The notes beneath the pieces were generated by a model. The model did no database searches. It worked only from the letters and a program-made list of their open reading frames with translations, and was not told where the DNA came from. Shown one piece after another: positions 8,375-17,565 of a stretch of DNA of 64,000 nt (position 1 is the stretch's first letter; each line of letters begins with the position of its first letter). The position numbers and the translations under genes are program-made. Origin of the DNA: Paracoccaceae bacterium (GTDB taxonomy: Bacteria; Pseudomonadota; Alphaproteobacteria; Rhodobacterales; Rhodobacteraceae); the NCBI GenBank assembly GCA_021775315.1, contig JAJFIC010000066.1, positions 20,831 through 84,830 of the forward strand, read 5' to 3'.

Positions 8375-9370
8375 ATGCTAGATCTAAATTGGGGACTCCC
8401 TGTCATCGGGTACTTGTTTTTGGCAGGTGTTGGCGCCGGTGCATTCACCGTAAGTTCCTCCGTACTCTTGCGAGGCGGAGGTTTCTCAAGCGACCACTTT
8501 TCTGTCGCACGTTATGGGGCGTTATTGGCGCCCATTCCAATGATGGTTGGAACCGGTTTGATAATCTTGGAACTAGGAACGTTCCAGGCAGCCATAGCAA
8601 ATGGCGATATCGGTTTGTTCTTCCGCTGGATCAACCTGTTCCTGACCATTAACATGTCACCGATGAGCATCGGGTCATGGGTTCTGGGACTGTGTATCCT
8701 TGTCAGCTTAATCTATGCCTATACATTTCTTTCAAAAGAAAGTGCGCCTGATGACGACAAGAAGGGTTTGCGTCAAGCGCTAGCATGGGTTGGTATACCA
8801 CTTGGTATATCTGTCGCGATCTATACTGGTGTCATGTTAGGAGCCACGCCAGCACGGCCATTCTGGAATTCGCCGGTATTGGCGCTCCTCTTCCTGATTT
8901 CGGCATTATCGACCGGGGTTGCTGGAATATTGCTGCTGCGCGCATTGTTTGGTGGGCATAATCCTTCCCAAAAAATGGGCACACAGAGCGAGTCCGCCAA
9001 TGCACCCAATCGGGCCACATATCTGCTGGCATCTTCTGATAGCTTGCTGATCGGCGCGGAAATTCTGACTGTTTTCCTGTTCATCATGTTTGCCCATCTG
9101 ACAATTGGCAATCCGGCACAAGCCGTGTCGATCATCCTTCCTGGCGGAGAGCTGGCAACCTTGTTCTGGGTTGGTGTGGTCGCTGTTGGCTTGGTAATTC
9201 CGGTTCTGATTGAACTTCGATATGTGATTCCGACACTGCTTTATCGTCAGCCATATGCAATGCCACGCGGTGTTGAGATGGCGGTATGCGTGGTTATCCT
9301 GATTGGCGGATTCATGTTGCGTTACGTTGTGGTTGTCGCCGGCCAGTTGACCGGACCAATGGGAATATAA
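8375..9370 (+). CDS. NrfD/PsrC-family membrane quinone-interacting subunit
   Basis: 331 residues, strongly hydrophobic, with eight or more predicted membrane helices and the NrfD-family start (GLPVIGYLFLAGVGAGAF). The family anchors periplasmic Fe-S/molybdenum complexes and exchanges electrons with the quinone pool. An RBS (GGAGG) and a 5-bp gap link it to the Fe-S subunit; the catalytic subunit follows after 10 bp. Given rquA nearby, rhodoquinol as well as ubiquinol is a candidate electron carrier (inference). Confidence 0.88.
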   Translation: MLDLNWGLPVIGYLFLAGVGAGAFTVSSSVLLRGGGFSSDHFSVARYGALLAPIPMMVGTGLIILELGTFQAAIANGDIGLFFRWINLFLTINMSPMSIGSWVLGLCILVSLIYAYTFLSKESAPDDDKKGLRQALAWVGIPLGISVAIYTGVMLGATPARPFWNSPVLALLFLISALSTGVAGILLLRALFGGHNPSQKMGTQSESANAPNRATYLLASSDSLLIGAEILTVFLFIMFAHLTIGNPAQAVSIILPGGELATLFWVGVVAVGLVIPVLIELRYVIPTLLYRQPYAMPRGVEMAVCVVILIGGFMLRYVVVVAGQLTGPMGI

Positions 9371-9380
9371 GGAGACGATT

Positions 9381-11915
9381 ATGTTAAACCGACGAAATAT
9401 TCTACAAATGGGAGCCGCCGTACCACTCGCTGCATTGACTGGAGAGGCTCTGACACCGCGTGTCTCCGCAGGGCCGGTTATCGGTGGCAAAGATTTCTCA
9501 CCAACAACCGGTAAGGAACGGCAAGCCATCCCCAGCGCCTGCTGGCAGTGCGTGACCCGTTGTCCCTCTATTTCCTACGTGGAAGACGGACGGTTGGTAA
9601 AAATCGAAGGCCAACCAAAATCGATACGGACCCATGGCGTCATGTGCGCGAAGGGGCAAGGCGGTGTCGGTCAGTTCTCTGACCCGGATCGCATCCTGCA
9701 CCCGATGCGTCGGGTTGGCAAACGCGGCGAAGGCAAGTGGAAAAGGATCAGCTGGGACGAAGCCCTGGACGAGATTTCCGGGCGCATGAAGAAACTGCGT
9801 GACGAGGGAACACCCGAGAAATTCTGTTTTCACTACGGACGCATGAAGGCCAGTCACTCCAAGCTCATCAAGAGCGTATTCCTTGCCACTTATGGTACCG
9901 GGACTATCGGCAACCACACTTCTATTTGCGAGGGGGCTAAATGGACGGCTCAGGAAATGACCTGGGGCGGGCATTATGATAACTGGGATGTCGATCACAC
10001 CAACTATGTCCTGAATTTCGGCTCAAACGTGTTTGAAGCTCATACAAACCACATACCAGTGGCGCACAGGTTGATTGCACGGTTAAGCGAGAAGAATATT
10101 CACATGGTGACCTTCGACGTCCGATTGTCGAACACGGCTGCCAAATCGTCAGAATGGGTGCCGATAAAACCGGGAACTGATCGCGCCGTTGTTCTTGCCA
10201 TGTGCAATGTGGTGATGAGCGAAGATCTCTATAAAGGCGAAGGCGAGGAATTCCTGAAATTCGTCAAAGTGACTGCCGGACGCAGCGCTACCGTCGATGA
10301 AAAAATCGCCGCCCTAAAAGCGCATCTTGCCGAGTTTACGCCAGAGTGGGCGGAGGGAATTAGCGGCGTATCCGCCGATAAAATCCGCGAGATCGCTCGT
10401 GAAGTGGCAACAAACAAGCCGGCCTGTATCATCAGTTACCGGGGGGCTGTGGCCCACCACCATGGGGCTGACACCGAACGGGCCGTGCAAATGCTGGCTT
10501 CGATCACCGGTAATATTGATAATCCAGGCGGCAGATGCAAAGCCGTCGGGGCGAGTTGGAAATACCCGAAAGGGCCAAAAGACAAACCCAAATCCCGCAA
10601 GCTGAAGATATTGGATGGCCTCAAAGGTGCTGCGAAGATGCCGACCCATCATGTCAGCCATCAAGTGCTGAAGATGATCAAGGATGGCAGTGCTGGTCGC
10701 CCGGATATTTACATGTGGTATTGCTACACACCAGTATATGCCAACGGCGAAGTCCAGGAAAACATCGACATCCTCAAGGACGAAGAACTGATACCGTTCA
10801 GTGTCTGCGTCAACCCGTTCTATGACGAGTCCGCGGCGCTGGCCGATATCATCCTGCCCGACACACCCTATACAGAACGTTGGGGCACGGAAGACATGGT
10901 ATCACCGGCGCAAATACCGGAATACTACATTCGCCAACCAGCAGTGAAGCCGCTGGGAGAATGCCGCGATTTTGCTGATGTTTGCATCGATCTTGCAGAC
11001 AGGATGGGTTTCCCGCTCGGGATTAAGAGTCACGAGGAATTTGTTATGCAGGCCTGCGAGATGACCCCGACGGTAAAAGCTGCTGGCGGTTTTGAATATA
11101 TGAAGGCCAACGGGGTTTATCACGACCCTGAGGCAAAGCCCCGGTTCTATTCATATATGAACATCATCAAACCTGAAAAATATGAGAAAGATGGTGTCGT
11201 CTTGGACCCGGATACCGGTGTCTATTGGGACTGGAAGAAAGCTCATGTCGCCAGCGAAGAAGAAGCTTTGGCGAAGGGTTACACACACACCAAGAAATCC
11301 TACAAGGCCTATATCGGCCAAGAGATTGATGGTGTGGTGTATTCGGGCTTCAAACCTGACAAGCTCAATAAATCGGGCTATATGGAGCTCTATTCCGAAA
11401 TCGTCGAAGCCCATGATCTTTCAGCCATGCCTTCGTGGACTCCTGCACCCGAACACGTCGCTATGAAGCCGGATGATCTGATCTTGACCACCTACAAGGT
11501 TGCCACTCAGATTCACTCACGCTCCGCCAACTGCAAATATCTGACCGAGATTTATCATGACAATCCGGCCTGGATTAATCCGGCAACGGCGGCTGAGAGA
11601 GGCATCACCGAAGGCAATACGATAACGGTCAATTCGGAGTTTGGAGAAATCAAAACCACCGTCAGGGTAACCCCGGCGGTCGTACCAGGGACCATTGCAA
11701 TTGCCCACCATTGCGGACATTGGGAATACGGTCGCTATGCTTCCGGGAAAAACAGCCCGGAAGGCCAACCCAGTCCCAAAGCTGAAAAAATCTGGTGGAC
11801 AACCCACGGCATGCATCCGAATTGGATTATCGGTACCAAGGCAGACCCGATATCTGGCCAGATGCGCTGGATGGATACAGTGGTACAGGTAGAAAAGGCC
11901 ATGGCTGATGCTTGA
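9381..11915 (+). CDS. Tat-exported molybdopterin oxidoreductase, catalytic subunit (Psr/Phs-like)
   Basis: 844 residues, DMSO-reductase superfamily. The N-terminus has a short Tat-like signal (NRRNILQMG plus hydrophobic run). The [4Fe-4S] motif CWQCVTRC with a fourth Cys in MCAKG spans residues about 54-91. A Cys in TSICEGAKW is the probable molybdenum ligand, and the C-terminal molydopterin dinucleotide-binding domain is present. Subunit set and order (Fe-S, NrfD, Mo) resemble polysulfide/thiosulfate reductases and related sulfur enzymes. Substrate cannot be assigned from motifs: polysulfide, thiosulfate, tetrathionate, arsenate or an organic oxide are all open, and so is the oxidative direction. 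The stop overlaps the start of the TorD-like chaperone gene by 8 bp. Confidence 0.9.
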   Translation: MLNRRNILQMGAAVPLAALTGEALTPRVSAGPVIGGKDFSPTTGKERQAIPSACWQCVTRCPSISYVEDGRLVKIEGQPKSIRTHGVMCAKGQGGVGQFSDPDRILHPMRRVGKRGEGKWKRISWDEALDEISGRMKKLRDEGTPEKFCFHYGRMKASHSKLIKSVFLATYGTGTIGNHTSICEGAKWTAQEMTWGGHYDNWDVDHTNYVLNFGSNVFEAHTNHIPVAHRLIARLSEKNIHMVTFDVRLSNTAAKSSEWVPIKPGTDRAVVLAMCNVVMSEDLYKGEGEEFLKFVKVTAGRSATVDEKIAALKAHLAEFTPEWAEGISGVSADKIREIAREVATNKPACIISYRGAVAHHHGADTERAVQMLASITGNIDNPGGRCKAVGASWKYPKGPKDKPKSRKLKILDGLKGAAKMPTHHVSHQVLKMIKDGSAGRPDIYMWYCYTPVYANGEVQENIDILKDEELIPFSVCVNPFYDESAALADIILPDTPYTERWGTEDMVSPAQIPEYYIRQPAVKPLGECRDFADVCIDLADRMGFPLGIKSHEEFVMQACEMTPTVKAAGGFEYMKANGVYHDPEAKPRFYSYMNIIKPEKYEKDGVVLDPDTGVYWDWKKAHVASEEEALAKGYTHTKKSYKAYIGQEIDGVVYSGFKPDKLNKSGYMELYSEIVEAHDLSAMPSWTPAPEHVAMKPDDLILTTYKVATQIHSRSANCKYLTEIYHDNPAWINPATAAERGITEGNTITVNSEFGEIKTTVRVTPAVVPGTIAIAHHCGHWEYGRYASGKNSPEGQPSPKAEKIWWTTHGMHPNWIIGTKADPISGQMRWMDTVVQVEKAMADA

Positions 11916-12645
11916 AACCAAGGCCATCATACATCATGATGAATTGGCCAAGAAGGCCATAGAGCAAAGTCGGCTCTATGGCCTGTTGGCGACTGTTTTT
12001 CGTCGGGAGCCGTCGACCGAGTTTTTGTGCCATCTGAGAACGCCGGAATTGATCGTGGCTCTCACAGGTGTTGGGATTGATTTTGGCAAGGAATTTGGAA
12101 CCAGAACATTTGCCGATATTGCCGATGAATTGGCGATTGAATATACCCGCCTGTTTTTGGGACCCGGGAAACATATTTCACCCCATGAATCGGTACAACT
12201 GAAACGTGGCAGTGGCATTTTGTGGGGCCCTGAGACCTCGGCAGTCCAGCAATCCTATCGCGCTGCCGGATTTGAAATTGGCGAAGGCGAGACTGATATT
12301 CCCGATCACCTCAGTGTTGAACTGGACTTTCTATCGCTTCTGACCAAGGAAGAATCACAGTGTTGGACAAATCGGGATCATGAACAAACAGCCAGAATCC
12401 TGAATCTTCAACGCGCCTTTATTTCTGGTCACCTCGGCAAATGGGTCGCAATATTTTGCACCAAGGTAAAGGAAGAAGCCGAATTTGGTTTTTATCCGGC
12501 ATTTGCCGGTCTCTTGCTAAGCTATTTATCCGGCGAGAAGATGGAAATCGGAATTCGGGCAAGTCTTGTCGGTCGGCCGGAACAAAATGGCGCAAATGGC
12601 CCTGACACCACATATGGGACGGAGGATTCTGCGCGCAGGGCGTAA
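11908..12645 (+). CDS. TorD/DmsD-family molybdoenzyme maturation chaperone
   Basis: 245 residues, starting inside the last codons of the molybdoenzyme gene (8-bp overlap). The YTRLFLGPG segment followed by SPHESV, and then PDHLSVELDFL, match the conserved core of TorD/NarJ-type chaperones, which bind the Tat signal and apoprotein until the molybdenum cofactor is loaded. No signal peptide, so cytoplasmic. The last 35 residues look unstructured. Its placement ties it to the catalytic subunit just upstream. Confidence 0.85.
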   Translation: MLETKAIIHHDELAKKAIEQSRLYGLLATVFRREPSTEFLCHLRTPELIVALTGVGIDFGKEFGTRTFADIADELAIEYTRLFLGPGKHISPHESVQLKRGSGILWGPETSAVQQSYRAAGFEIGEGETDIPDHLSVELDFLSLLTKEESQCWTNRDHEQTARILNLQRAFISGHLGKWVAIFCTKVKEEAEFGFYPAFAGLLLSYLSGEKMEIGIRASLVGRPEQNGANGPDTTYGTEDSARRA

Positions 12646-12829
12646 GTTGGCCTCGCTTATACTGCTCTGCGTAAGGCGAGCCGAGAATGGAGGTGGTCGT
12701 CTGATTAGATGGATTGGTTCCGATTTCATCCGCACACAGGACGCACTTGCGGTGAACCGAAATAGACATTCGCGCTGAGGGCGTGATAGTCTTCAAAACA
12801 TGGTTGAAGCGAGCGGAGCCTGCAATATC

Positions 12830-13318
12830 ATGCCCAGACATGAAGCCCAATGTACGCTTTATTACACTTCAGAACAGCTTTTTGATCTTGCTGCAGACGT
12901 CGAGCGTTATCCGGATTTTCTGCCGTGGTGCGTTGCTGCCAGAGTGAGTAGAAGAGAAGGCAATACCTATTACTCAGATCAAATCTTTGGTTTTGGCTTG
13001 TTCCGCGAGCGTTTTATTTCAAAAACTGTTCTTCAGCGACCGGCACGGATTGTTGTGACCTCGACCAGCAAAATTTTTCGAAAATTCGAACTCACCTGGC
13101 TGTTTGACACGCTGCCTGAAAATGGATGTCGGGTCGCCATTCGGGCTGATCTTGAACTGCAATCAAAGCTTGTTCAGGATATTTTCCACCGGAGTATCGC
13201 TCAAATGGTCGGATCAATCATGTCTGCTTTTGAATCCCGCGCCCACAAGCTCTACAGCCATTCTGCGATCCCACGTCCGGCGCCAGGAACAGAAAACTCA
13301 AACGATTTCACTGGCTGA
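12830..13318 (+). CDS. COQ10/RatA-family START-domain protein, probable quinone-binding
   Basis: 162 residues from the ATG at 12830; an in-frame ATG at 12800 would add ten unconserved residues. The start (MPRHEAQ) followed by LFDLAADVERYPDFLPWC is the hallmark of polyketide-cyclase/START proteins of the COQ10/RatA family, which bind ubiquinone and are needed for its delivery to respiratory enzymes. Alphaproteobacteria normally carry a housekeeping copy elsewhere. This copy sits 188 bp before rquA, so a role in handling rhodoquinone or delivering it to fumarate reductase is an attractive inference. A toxin-like RatA function is the alternative, less likely here. Confidence 0.82.
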   Translation: MPRHEAQCTLYYTSEQLFDLAADVERYPDFLPWCVAARVSRREGNTYYSDQIFGFGLFRERFISKTVLQRPARIVVTSTSKIFRKFELTWLFDTLPENGCRVAIRADLELQSKLVQDIFHRSIAQMVGSIMSAFESRAHKLYSHSAIPRPAPGTENSNDFTG

Positions 13319-13362
13319 TGATATCTACTGGATGCGATCCAGATCCGCCTTTCTCCGTGATG

Positions 13363-13376
13363 TTGACTTGGATCAT
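13363..13376. promoter_or_regulatory. Candidate Fnr-type box upstream of rquA
   Basis: TTGAC-TTGG-ATCAT: 5-4-5 layout close to the Fnr consensus TTGAT-N4-ATCAA, with both TGA cores intact. It lies 130 bases before the rquA start in the only sizeable gap between the COQ10-like gene and rquA. Assigned by eye only. Confidence 0.4.
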
Positions 13377-13506
13377 TCCTGGCGCTGATCTTTCAAATTA
13401 GTATCGGTATATCATTGAGTTATATTGCCAATCATTAAAATTGGTTCAGACGGTGCAAACAAGTGGCTATCCAAAGTCGCCGGACTGGTGTTGGAGGAAA
13501 TCAAGA

Positions 13507-14319
13507 ATGAATTCTATGCAAAAACCGGCCGGGCGGCAGCGTGTGGACGACGATAACCAAACGGCAGCACAAGGGACATATGTGGAAAGTTTGGTTGTTG
13601 CCGACTGCGCCGAACAAGCAAACGCGCAACGTTTCTTATCGAACGGTAACAATTTTGACCCGACAATTCCCGCCTATTTGAGGGATACCTATACTTGGGC
13701 TTATCTACGACCAAGTTCCGTGAAATTGCTCGACCGATCGCTCGTCGTGAATACAATTCTGTGGGGGAATTACCGCCGATTACTGCGCGCGGCGCTGTCT
13801 GAATTGCGCCCCGGCCAAAATGTTTATCAACCAGCGTGTGTCTACGGTGATTTTTCTCATAGCGTCGTCGAATTCTTGGGGCCAGATGGCCATCTCGATG
13901 TCGGCGATGTTGCCCCCGTGCAAGTTGAGAACTGCCGACGCAAGTTGACCGGTTGCAGCAACGCGCGTGTCCAATTGCACGATGCGGCGGTCAAACTCCA
14001 TGAAGTCTACGACGCAGTGTGCTGCTTTTTTCTGCTGCACGAGGTGCCGGATCCTTACAAATACCGGATTGTCGATACTTTATTGGATGCAGTGGAACCG
14101 GGCGGCAAAGTTGTGTTCGTTGACTATCATGGTCCGCACAGGTTCCACCCGCTGAAATGGATTATGAGCTTTGTCGATGATACGCTGGAACCGTTTGCCA
14201 AGGCGCTATGGGACAACGAGATTTCCAGCTACAGCAGCCGGAAAGAAGAATTCACTTGGACAAAGCAGACCTATTTCGGCGGGTTGTACCAGAAAGTCGT
14301 CGCGGAGAGGCGGACATGA
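13507..14319 (+). CDS. rquA: RquA, rhodoquinone biosynthesis protein
   Basis: 270 residues from the ATG at 13507, which has a strong GGAGG RBS nine bases upstream; an earlier TTG in frame has none. Distinctive RquA segments are visible: [13 protein letters not shown] near residue 57, [57 protein letters not shown] and a C-terminal FGGLYQKVV. RquA is a methyltransferase-fold enzyme reported to convert ubiquinone to rhodoquinone, replacing a methoxy with an amino group with S-adenosylmethionine as amino donor. Rhodoquinone's lower potential lets it donate electrons to fumarate. The stop overlaps the frdA start as ATGA, so translation of quinone maker and quinol user is coupled. Confidence 0.93.
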   Translation: MNSMQKPAGRQRVDDDNQTAAQGTYVESLVVADCAEQANAQRFLSNGNNFDPTIPAYLRDTYTWAYLRPSSVKLLDRSLVVNTILWGNYRRLLRAALSELRPGQNVYQPACVYGDFSHSVVEFLGPDGHLDVGDVAPVQVENCRRKLTGCSNARVQLHDAAVKLHEVYDAVCCFFLLHEVPDPYKYRIVDTLLDAVEPGGKVVFVDYHGPHRFHPLKWIMSFVDDTLEPFAKALWDNEISSYSSRKEEFTWTKQTYFGGLYQKVVAERRT

Positions 14320-16073
14320 ATATCATCAAAACGGATGTTCTCATTATCGGCGCTGGCGGCGCAGGCCTGAGGGCCGCGATTGCAATCGCTGAATTGGACC
14401 CGAGCATCCAAGTCGCGTTGATCTCCAAAGTCTACCCCATGCGCAGCCACACAGTTGCCGCCGAAGGCGGTGCTGCCGGAGTGGCCCGCGAAGACGACAG
14501 CTTTGAAAACCATTTTAACGATACCGTCACCGGCGGCGACTGGATGAGCGATCAGGATGCGGTCGAGTTCTTTGTTCATGAAGCCCCAAAAGAACTAACC
14601 CAGATGGAGCATTGGGGCTGCCCATGGAGCCGCAAACCCGACGGTCACATCGCGGTGCGGCCGTTTGGTGGCATGAAAGTCGAACGCACATGGTATGCCG
14701 CTGACAAGACCGGCTTTCACATGCTGCACACGCTGTTTCAGACCTCGTTGAAATTCCCGTCCATCCAAAGATTTGACGAGTACTATTCGACCGATCTTAT
14801 CGTCGTGGATGGGTGCTGCCGTGGGGCCACCGCGATCGAGATGCGAAGCGGGCAGATGCATACGTTCAGCGCGAGGGCGGTCATTATTGCCACCGGCGGT
14901 GCCGGGCGTATTTTCCCGTTCACAACCAATGGCGCAATCAAGACCGGTGACGGCATGGCAATGGCCTATCGCGCCGGGGTGGCCCTGAAGGACATGGAAT
15001 TCATCCAGTACCACCCGACCGGCCTGCCCGGTACCGGCATCCTGATTACCGAAGGATCACGCGGCGAAGGCGGGCTTCTGGTCAACAAAGACGGCTACCG
15101 GTATTTGCAGGACTACGACCTTGGGCCTCCGGACCCGTCGCCGCGCAATAAGGCCATGGAACTTGGCCCACGCGATCGTCTTAGTCAGGCGTTCTGGCAC
15201 GAACAGAAAAAAGGCCGCACCATCAAGACGCCGCATGGCGATGTGGTTCACCTTGATCTGCGCCATCTGGGCGAGAAGAAGATCAATGAACGCCTGCCGA
15301 TGGTGCGTGAATTGGCCACTGCTTATGTCGGCGTCGATCCGGTTTACGAACCGATCCCGGTACGCCCGGTGATCCACTACACCATGGGTGGCATCGATAC
15401 CGATATCAATGCGGCCACCAGCATCGATGGATTGTTCGCGGCGGGCGAATGTGCATGCGTCAGCATCAACGGTGCCAATCGTCTGGGATCAAATTCGCTG
15501 ACCGAAATTCTGGTCTTCGGCGCCCGCGCCGGACAAAGCGCCGTACAGATACTGGCGGCGGATTCACCGCAGGTTGACGAGGCCGCAATCCACGAACAGG
15601 CCAACGCGGCGAAAGCCCGGATTGCTGACCTATTCCTGGCCAGTGGCGGCGGCGAAACCGTGTCGGGCCTGCGCCGCGAAATGAACGACACAATGGAAAG
15701 CGGCGCCGGCATTTACCGCACCGACGCCTCGCTGCGCGAAAGCAGCGCCGTGATCAAAGATATCCGCCGCCGGTTTGCCGATATCGAACTGCAAGACAAA
15801 AGCAACGTCTACAACACAGATCTGATACAGGTTCTGGAACTGGGGGCGATGATCGACGTGGCGCAGGCGCTTATCATTTCGGCCCTGGAACGAAAAGAAT
15901 CGCGCGGCTCGCACCAGCGTTTGGATTTCACAGAACGCGACGATAAATCCTATCTCAGACACTCGCTGGCGAGTTTTGTCAAAGGCGGCGATCCCGAAAT
16001 ATCCTATCGGGACGTGACCATCACCCGCTCGCAACCCGGAGAGCGGGTCTATGGCGGAGGTGAGCAGAAATGA
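14316..16073 (+). CDS. frdA: Fumarate reductase flavoprotein subunit FrdA
   Basis: 585 residues from the ATG at 14316 (GGAGAGG RBS inside rquA). Close to E. coli FrdA in length and motifs: FAD fold [10 protein letters not shown], His45 in [10 protein letters not shown] for covalent FAD, active-site His233 in HPTGLPGTG, His354 in HYTMGGI and Arg389 in [10 protein letters not shown]. With frdBCD it forms a membrane quinol:fumarate reductase facing the cytoplasm. Succinate dehydrogenase is the alternative, but the C/D subunits downstream are of fumarate-reductase type and rquA overlaps upstream. An upstream in-frame ATG at 14208 lies inside rquA and is rejected. Confidence 0.93.
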   Translation: MNIIKTDVLIIGAGGAGLRAAIAIAELDPSIQVALISKVYPMRSHTVAAEGGAAGVAREDDSFENHFNDTVTGGDWMSDQDAVEFFVHEAPKELTQMEHWGCPWSRKPDGHIAVRPFGGMKVERTWYAADKTGFHMLHTLFQTSLKFPSIQRFDEYYSTDLIVVDGCCRGATAIEMRSGQMHTFSARAVIIATGGAGRIFPFTTNGAIKTGDGMAMAYRAGVALKDMEFIQYHPTGLPGTGILITEGSRGEGGLLVNKDGYRYLQDYDLGPPDPSPRNKAMELGPRDRLSQAFWHEQKKGRTIKTPHGDVVHLDLRHLGEKKINERLPMVRELATAYVGVDPVYEPIPVRPVIHYTMGGIDTDINAATSIDGLFAAGECACVSINGANRLGSNSLTEILVFGARAGQSAVQILAADSPQVDEAAIHEQANAAKARIADLFLASGGGETVSGLRREMNDTMESGAGIYRTDASLRESSAVIKDIRRRFADIELQDKSNVYNTDLIQVLELGAMIDVAQALIISALERKESRGSHQRLDFTERDDKSYLRHSLASFVKGGDPEISYRDVTITRSQPGERVYGGGEQK

Positions 16074-16813
16074 GCAATCGCATCGTTGAACTTGAAATCC
16101 TGCGCTACAATCCCGAAACAGATGAAGAGCCCAAGTTTCAGACCTTTAGCGTACCTTGCGCCGAGGACTGGGTGGTGCTTGACGCCATCAACTACATCAA
16201 GGACGAACTTGACCGCACGCTCAGCTATCGCTGGTCGTGCCACATGGCGGTCTGCGGCAGTTGCGGCATGATGATCAACGGTGAACCGATGCTGTCGTGC
16301 AAATCCTTCCTGCGCGATCTGCCGGACAGAATACGTGTCGAGCCGCTGACAAACTTTCCGATCGAGCGCGATCTGGTCGTCGTCATGGACGATTTTATGG
16401 ACAAACTCGATAGCGTTAAACCGTTTCTCATCCCGCGCGAAGAAAAGACGGTTGATGAAGGCGAGTTCCTGCAGACACCGGCCCAGCTCAGCAAGTTCAA
16501 GCAATACACGCTGTGTATCAACTGCACGCTGTGCTATGCGGCCTGCCCGCAATACGCCCACAACGAAGGCTTTGTCGGCCCCGCAGCCTTGGCGCTGGCG
16601 CACCGCTATAACCTTGATTCCCGTGATGTCGGGCGGTCGGCCCGCGCCGACGTTGTCGCCAGCAACGCCGGTATCTGGGAATGCAGTTTCGTCGGAGCCT
16701 GTTCCGAGGTTTGCCCACATGGGGTCGATCCGGCCGCCGCTATCCAGCAGACCAAGATCGCCAGCTCCGTTGATTATTTCAGAGACATGTTGATACCGGG
16801 GAGACGCTCATGA
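16070..16813 (+). CDS. frdB: Fumarate reductase iron-sulfur subunit FrdB
   Basis: 247 residues; ATG overlaps the frdA stop (ATGA). The N-terminal ferredoxin domain has the [2Fe-2S] ligands [12 protein letters not shown] plus a later Cys. The C-terminal part has [12 protein letters not shown] for [4Fe-4S], and [17 protein letters not shown] with the third and fourth groups for the [3Fe-4S] and [4Fe-4S] centres. The last motif is nearly that of E. coli FrdB. It carries electrons from the membrane quinol site to the FrdA flavin. Confidence 0.95.
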   Translation: MSNRIVELEILRYNPETDEEPKFQTFSVPCAEDWVVLDAINYIKDELDRTLSYRWSCHMAVCGSCGMMINGEPMLSCKSFLRDLPDRIRVEPLTNFPIERDLVVVMDDFMDKLDSVKPFLIPREEKTVDEGEFLQTPAQLSKFKQYTLCINCTLCYAACPQYAHNEGFVGPAALALAHRYNLDSRDVGRSARADVVASNAGIWECSFVGACSEVCPHGVDPAAAIQQTKIASSVDYFRDMLIPGRRS

Positions 16814-17199
16814 GCCGCAGACCATATATTCGACCGGTTTCCAAGGTCTCTTGGTGGCTGTCACAGCCCCGATATATCCGTTATATGGCCCGCGAGGCCA
16901 GTTGCATATTCATCGGCGCCTACAGCGGTGTGCTGGTCGTCGGGCTGATACGACTGTCGCAGGGCGCTGCCGCTTGGGGTGCTTTCCTTGAAACGCTGCA
17001 ATCGCCTGTCAGCATCGCGTTCCACCTGTTTGCCCTGGCATTTGCACTGTATCACACGACCACCTGGTTCAATGTCACGCCCAAGGCGATGCCGTTGCAG
17101 TTCGGCCAGACACCGGTGCCGGGAGGGGCGATCATTGGCGCCCATTACCTTGGCTGGATTTTGGTGTCCGGGCTGATCCTATTTCTTGTCGGAGTGTAG
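16810..17199 (+). CDS. frdC: Fumarate reductase membrane anchor FrdC
   Basis: 129 residues, three membrane helices, overlapping frdB by ATGA. Conserved E. coli FrdC features: an N-terminal RPYIRP, a WW pair, the ARE motif with Glu29 at the position of the E. coli quinone-site glutamate, and HTTTWF in the second helix. This is the heme-free (type D) quinol:fumarate reductase anchor, not the cytochrome b-containing SdhC usual in alphaproteobacteria. Confidence 0.92.
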   Translation: MSRRPYIRPVSKVSWWLSQPRYIRYMAREASCIFIGAYSGVLVVGLIRLSQGAAAWGAFLETLQSPVSIAFHLFALAFALYHTTTWFNVTPKAMPLQFGQTPVPGGAIIGAHYLGWILVSGLILFLVGV

Positions 17200-17201
17200 C
17201 C

Positions 17202-17549
17202 ATGGCCGTTTCCAACAAACCAATCATCTGGTTGCTGTTTGCCGCCGGTGGAACCTTTGCCGCTTTCGTCACGCCAGTGCTGATCTTCATCACCGGTCTT
17301 GCGCTTCCGTCCGGCCTGCTGCCGGCCGAGGCGCTGGCTTATGACCGAGTGCTGGCGGTTGCACAGACCCAGATTGGAAAACTGGTCCTGTTTGCAGTCG
17401 TTTTCCTGCCCGTCTGGCACGCGGCGCACCGGCTGCGCATTACGGCCCATGATTTTGGCATCCGCGCCGATGCCTTTGTGAAGTATATATGCTACGGACT
17501 GGCAGCAACGGCGACGGTTATTTCCGCCATTGCACTTTTCAGCATCTGA
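17202..17549 (+). CDS. frdD: Fumarate reductase membrane anchor FrdD
   Basis: 115 residues, three membrane helices, two bases after frdC. The PVLIFITGLALPSGLLP segment, then AYDRVLA and the HRL...HD motif, parallel E. coli FrdD closely. It completes a four-gene frdABCD operon. The last gene of the anaerobic block; IS3 remnants begin about 20 bp later, so the operon's natural downstream context has been disturbed. Confidence 0.92.
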   Translation: MAVSNKPIIWLLFAAGGTFAAFVTPVLIFITGLALPSGLLPAEALAYDRVLAVAQTQIGKLVLFAVVFLPVWHAAHRLRITAHDFGIRADAFVKYICYGLAATATVISAIALFSI

Positions 17550-17565
17550 GAAGTAAAAAAACCCT

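Noticed and set aside
9381..11915. Naming the molybdoenzyme as sulfite dehydrogenase, arsenate or tetrathionate reductase
   Set aside because: Subunit order alone fits several families and I could not match substrate-specific residues.
14208..14315. Longer N-terminus for frdA
   Set aside because: It lies within rquA in another frame; the ATG at 14316 has the RBS and the usual FAD-fold opening.
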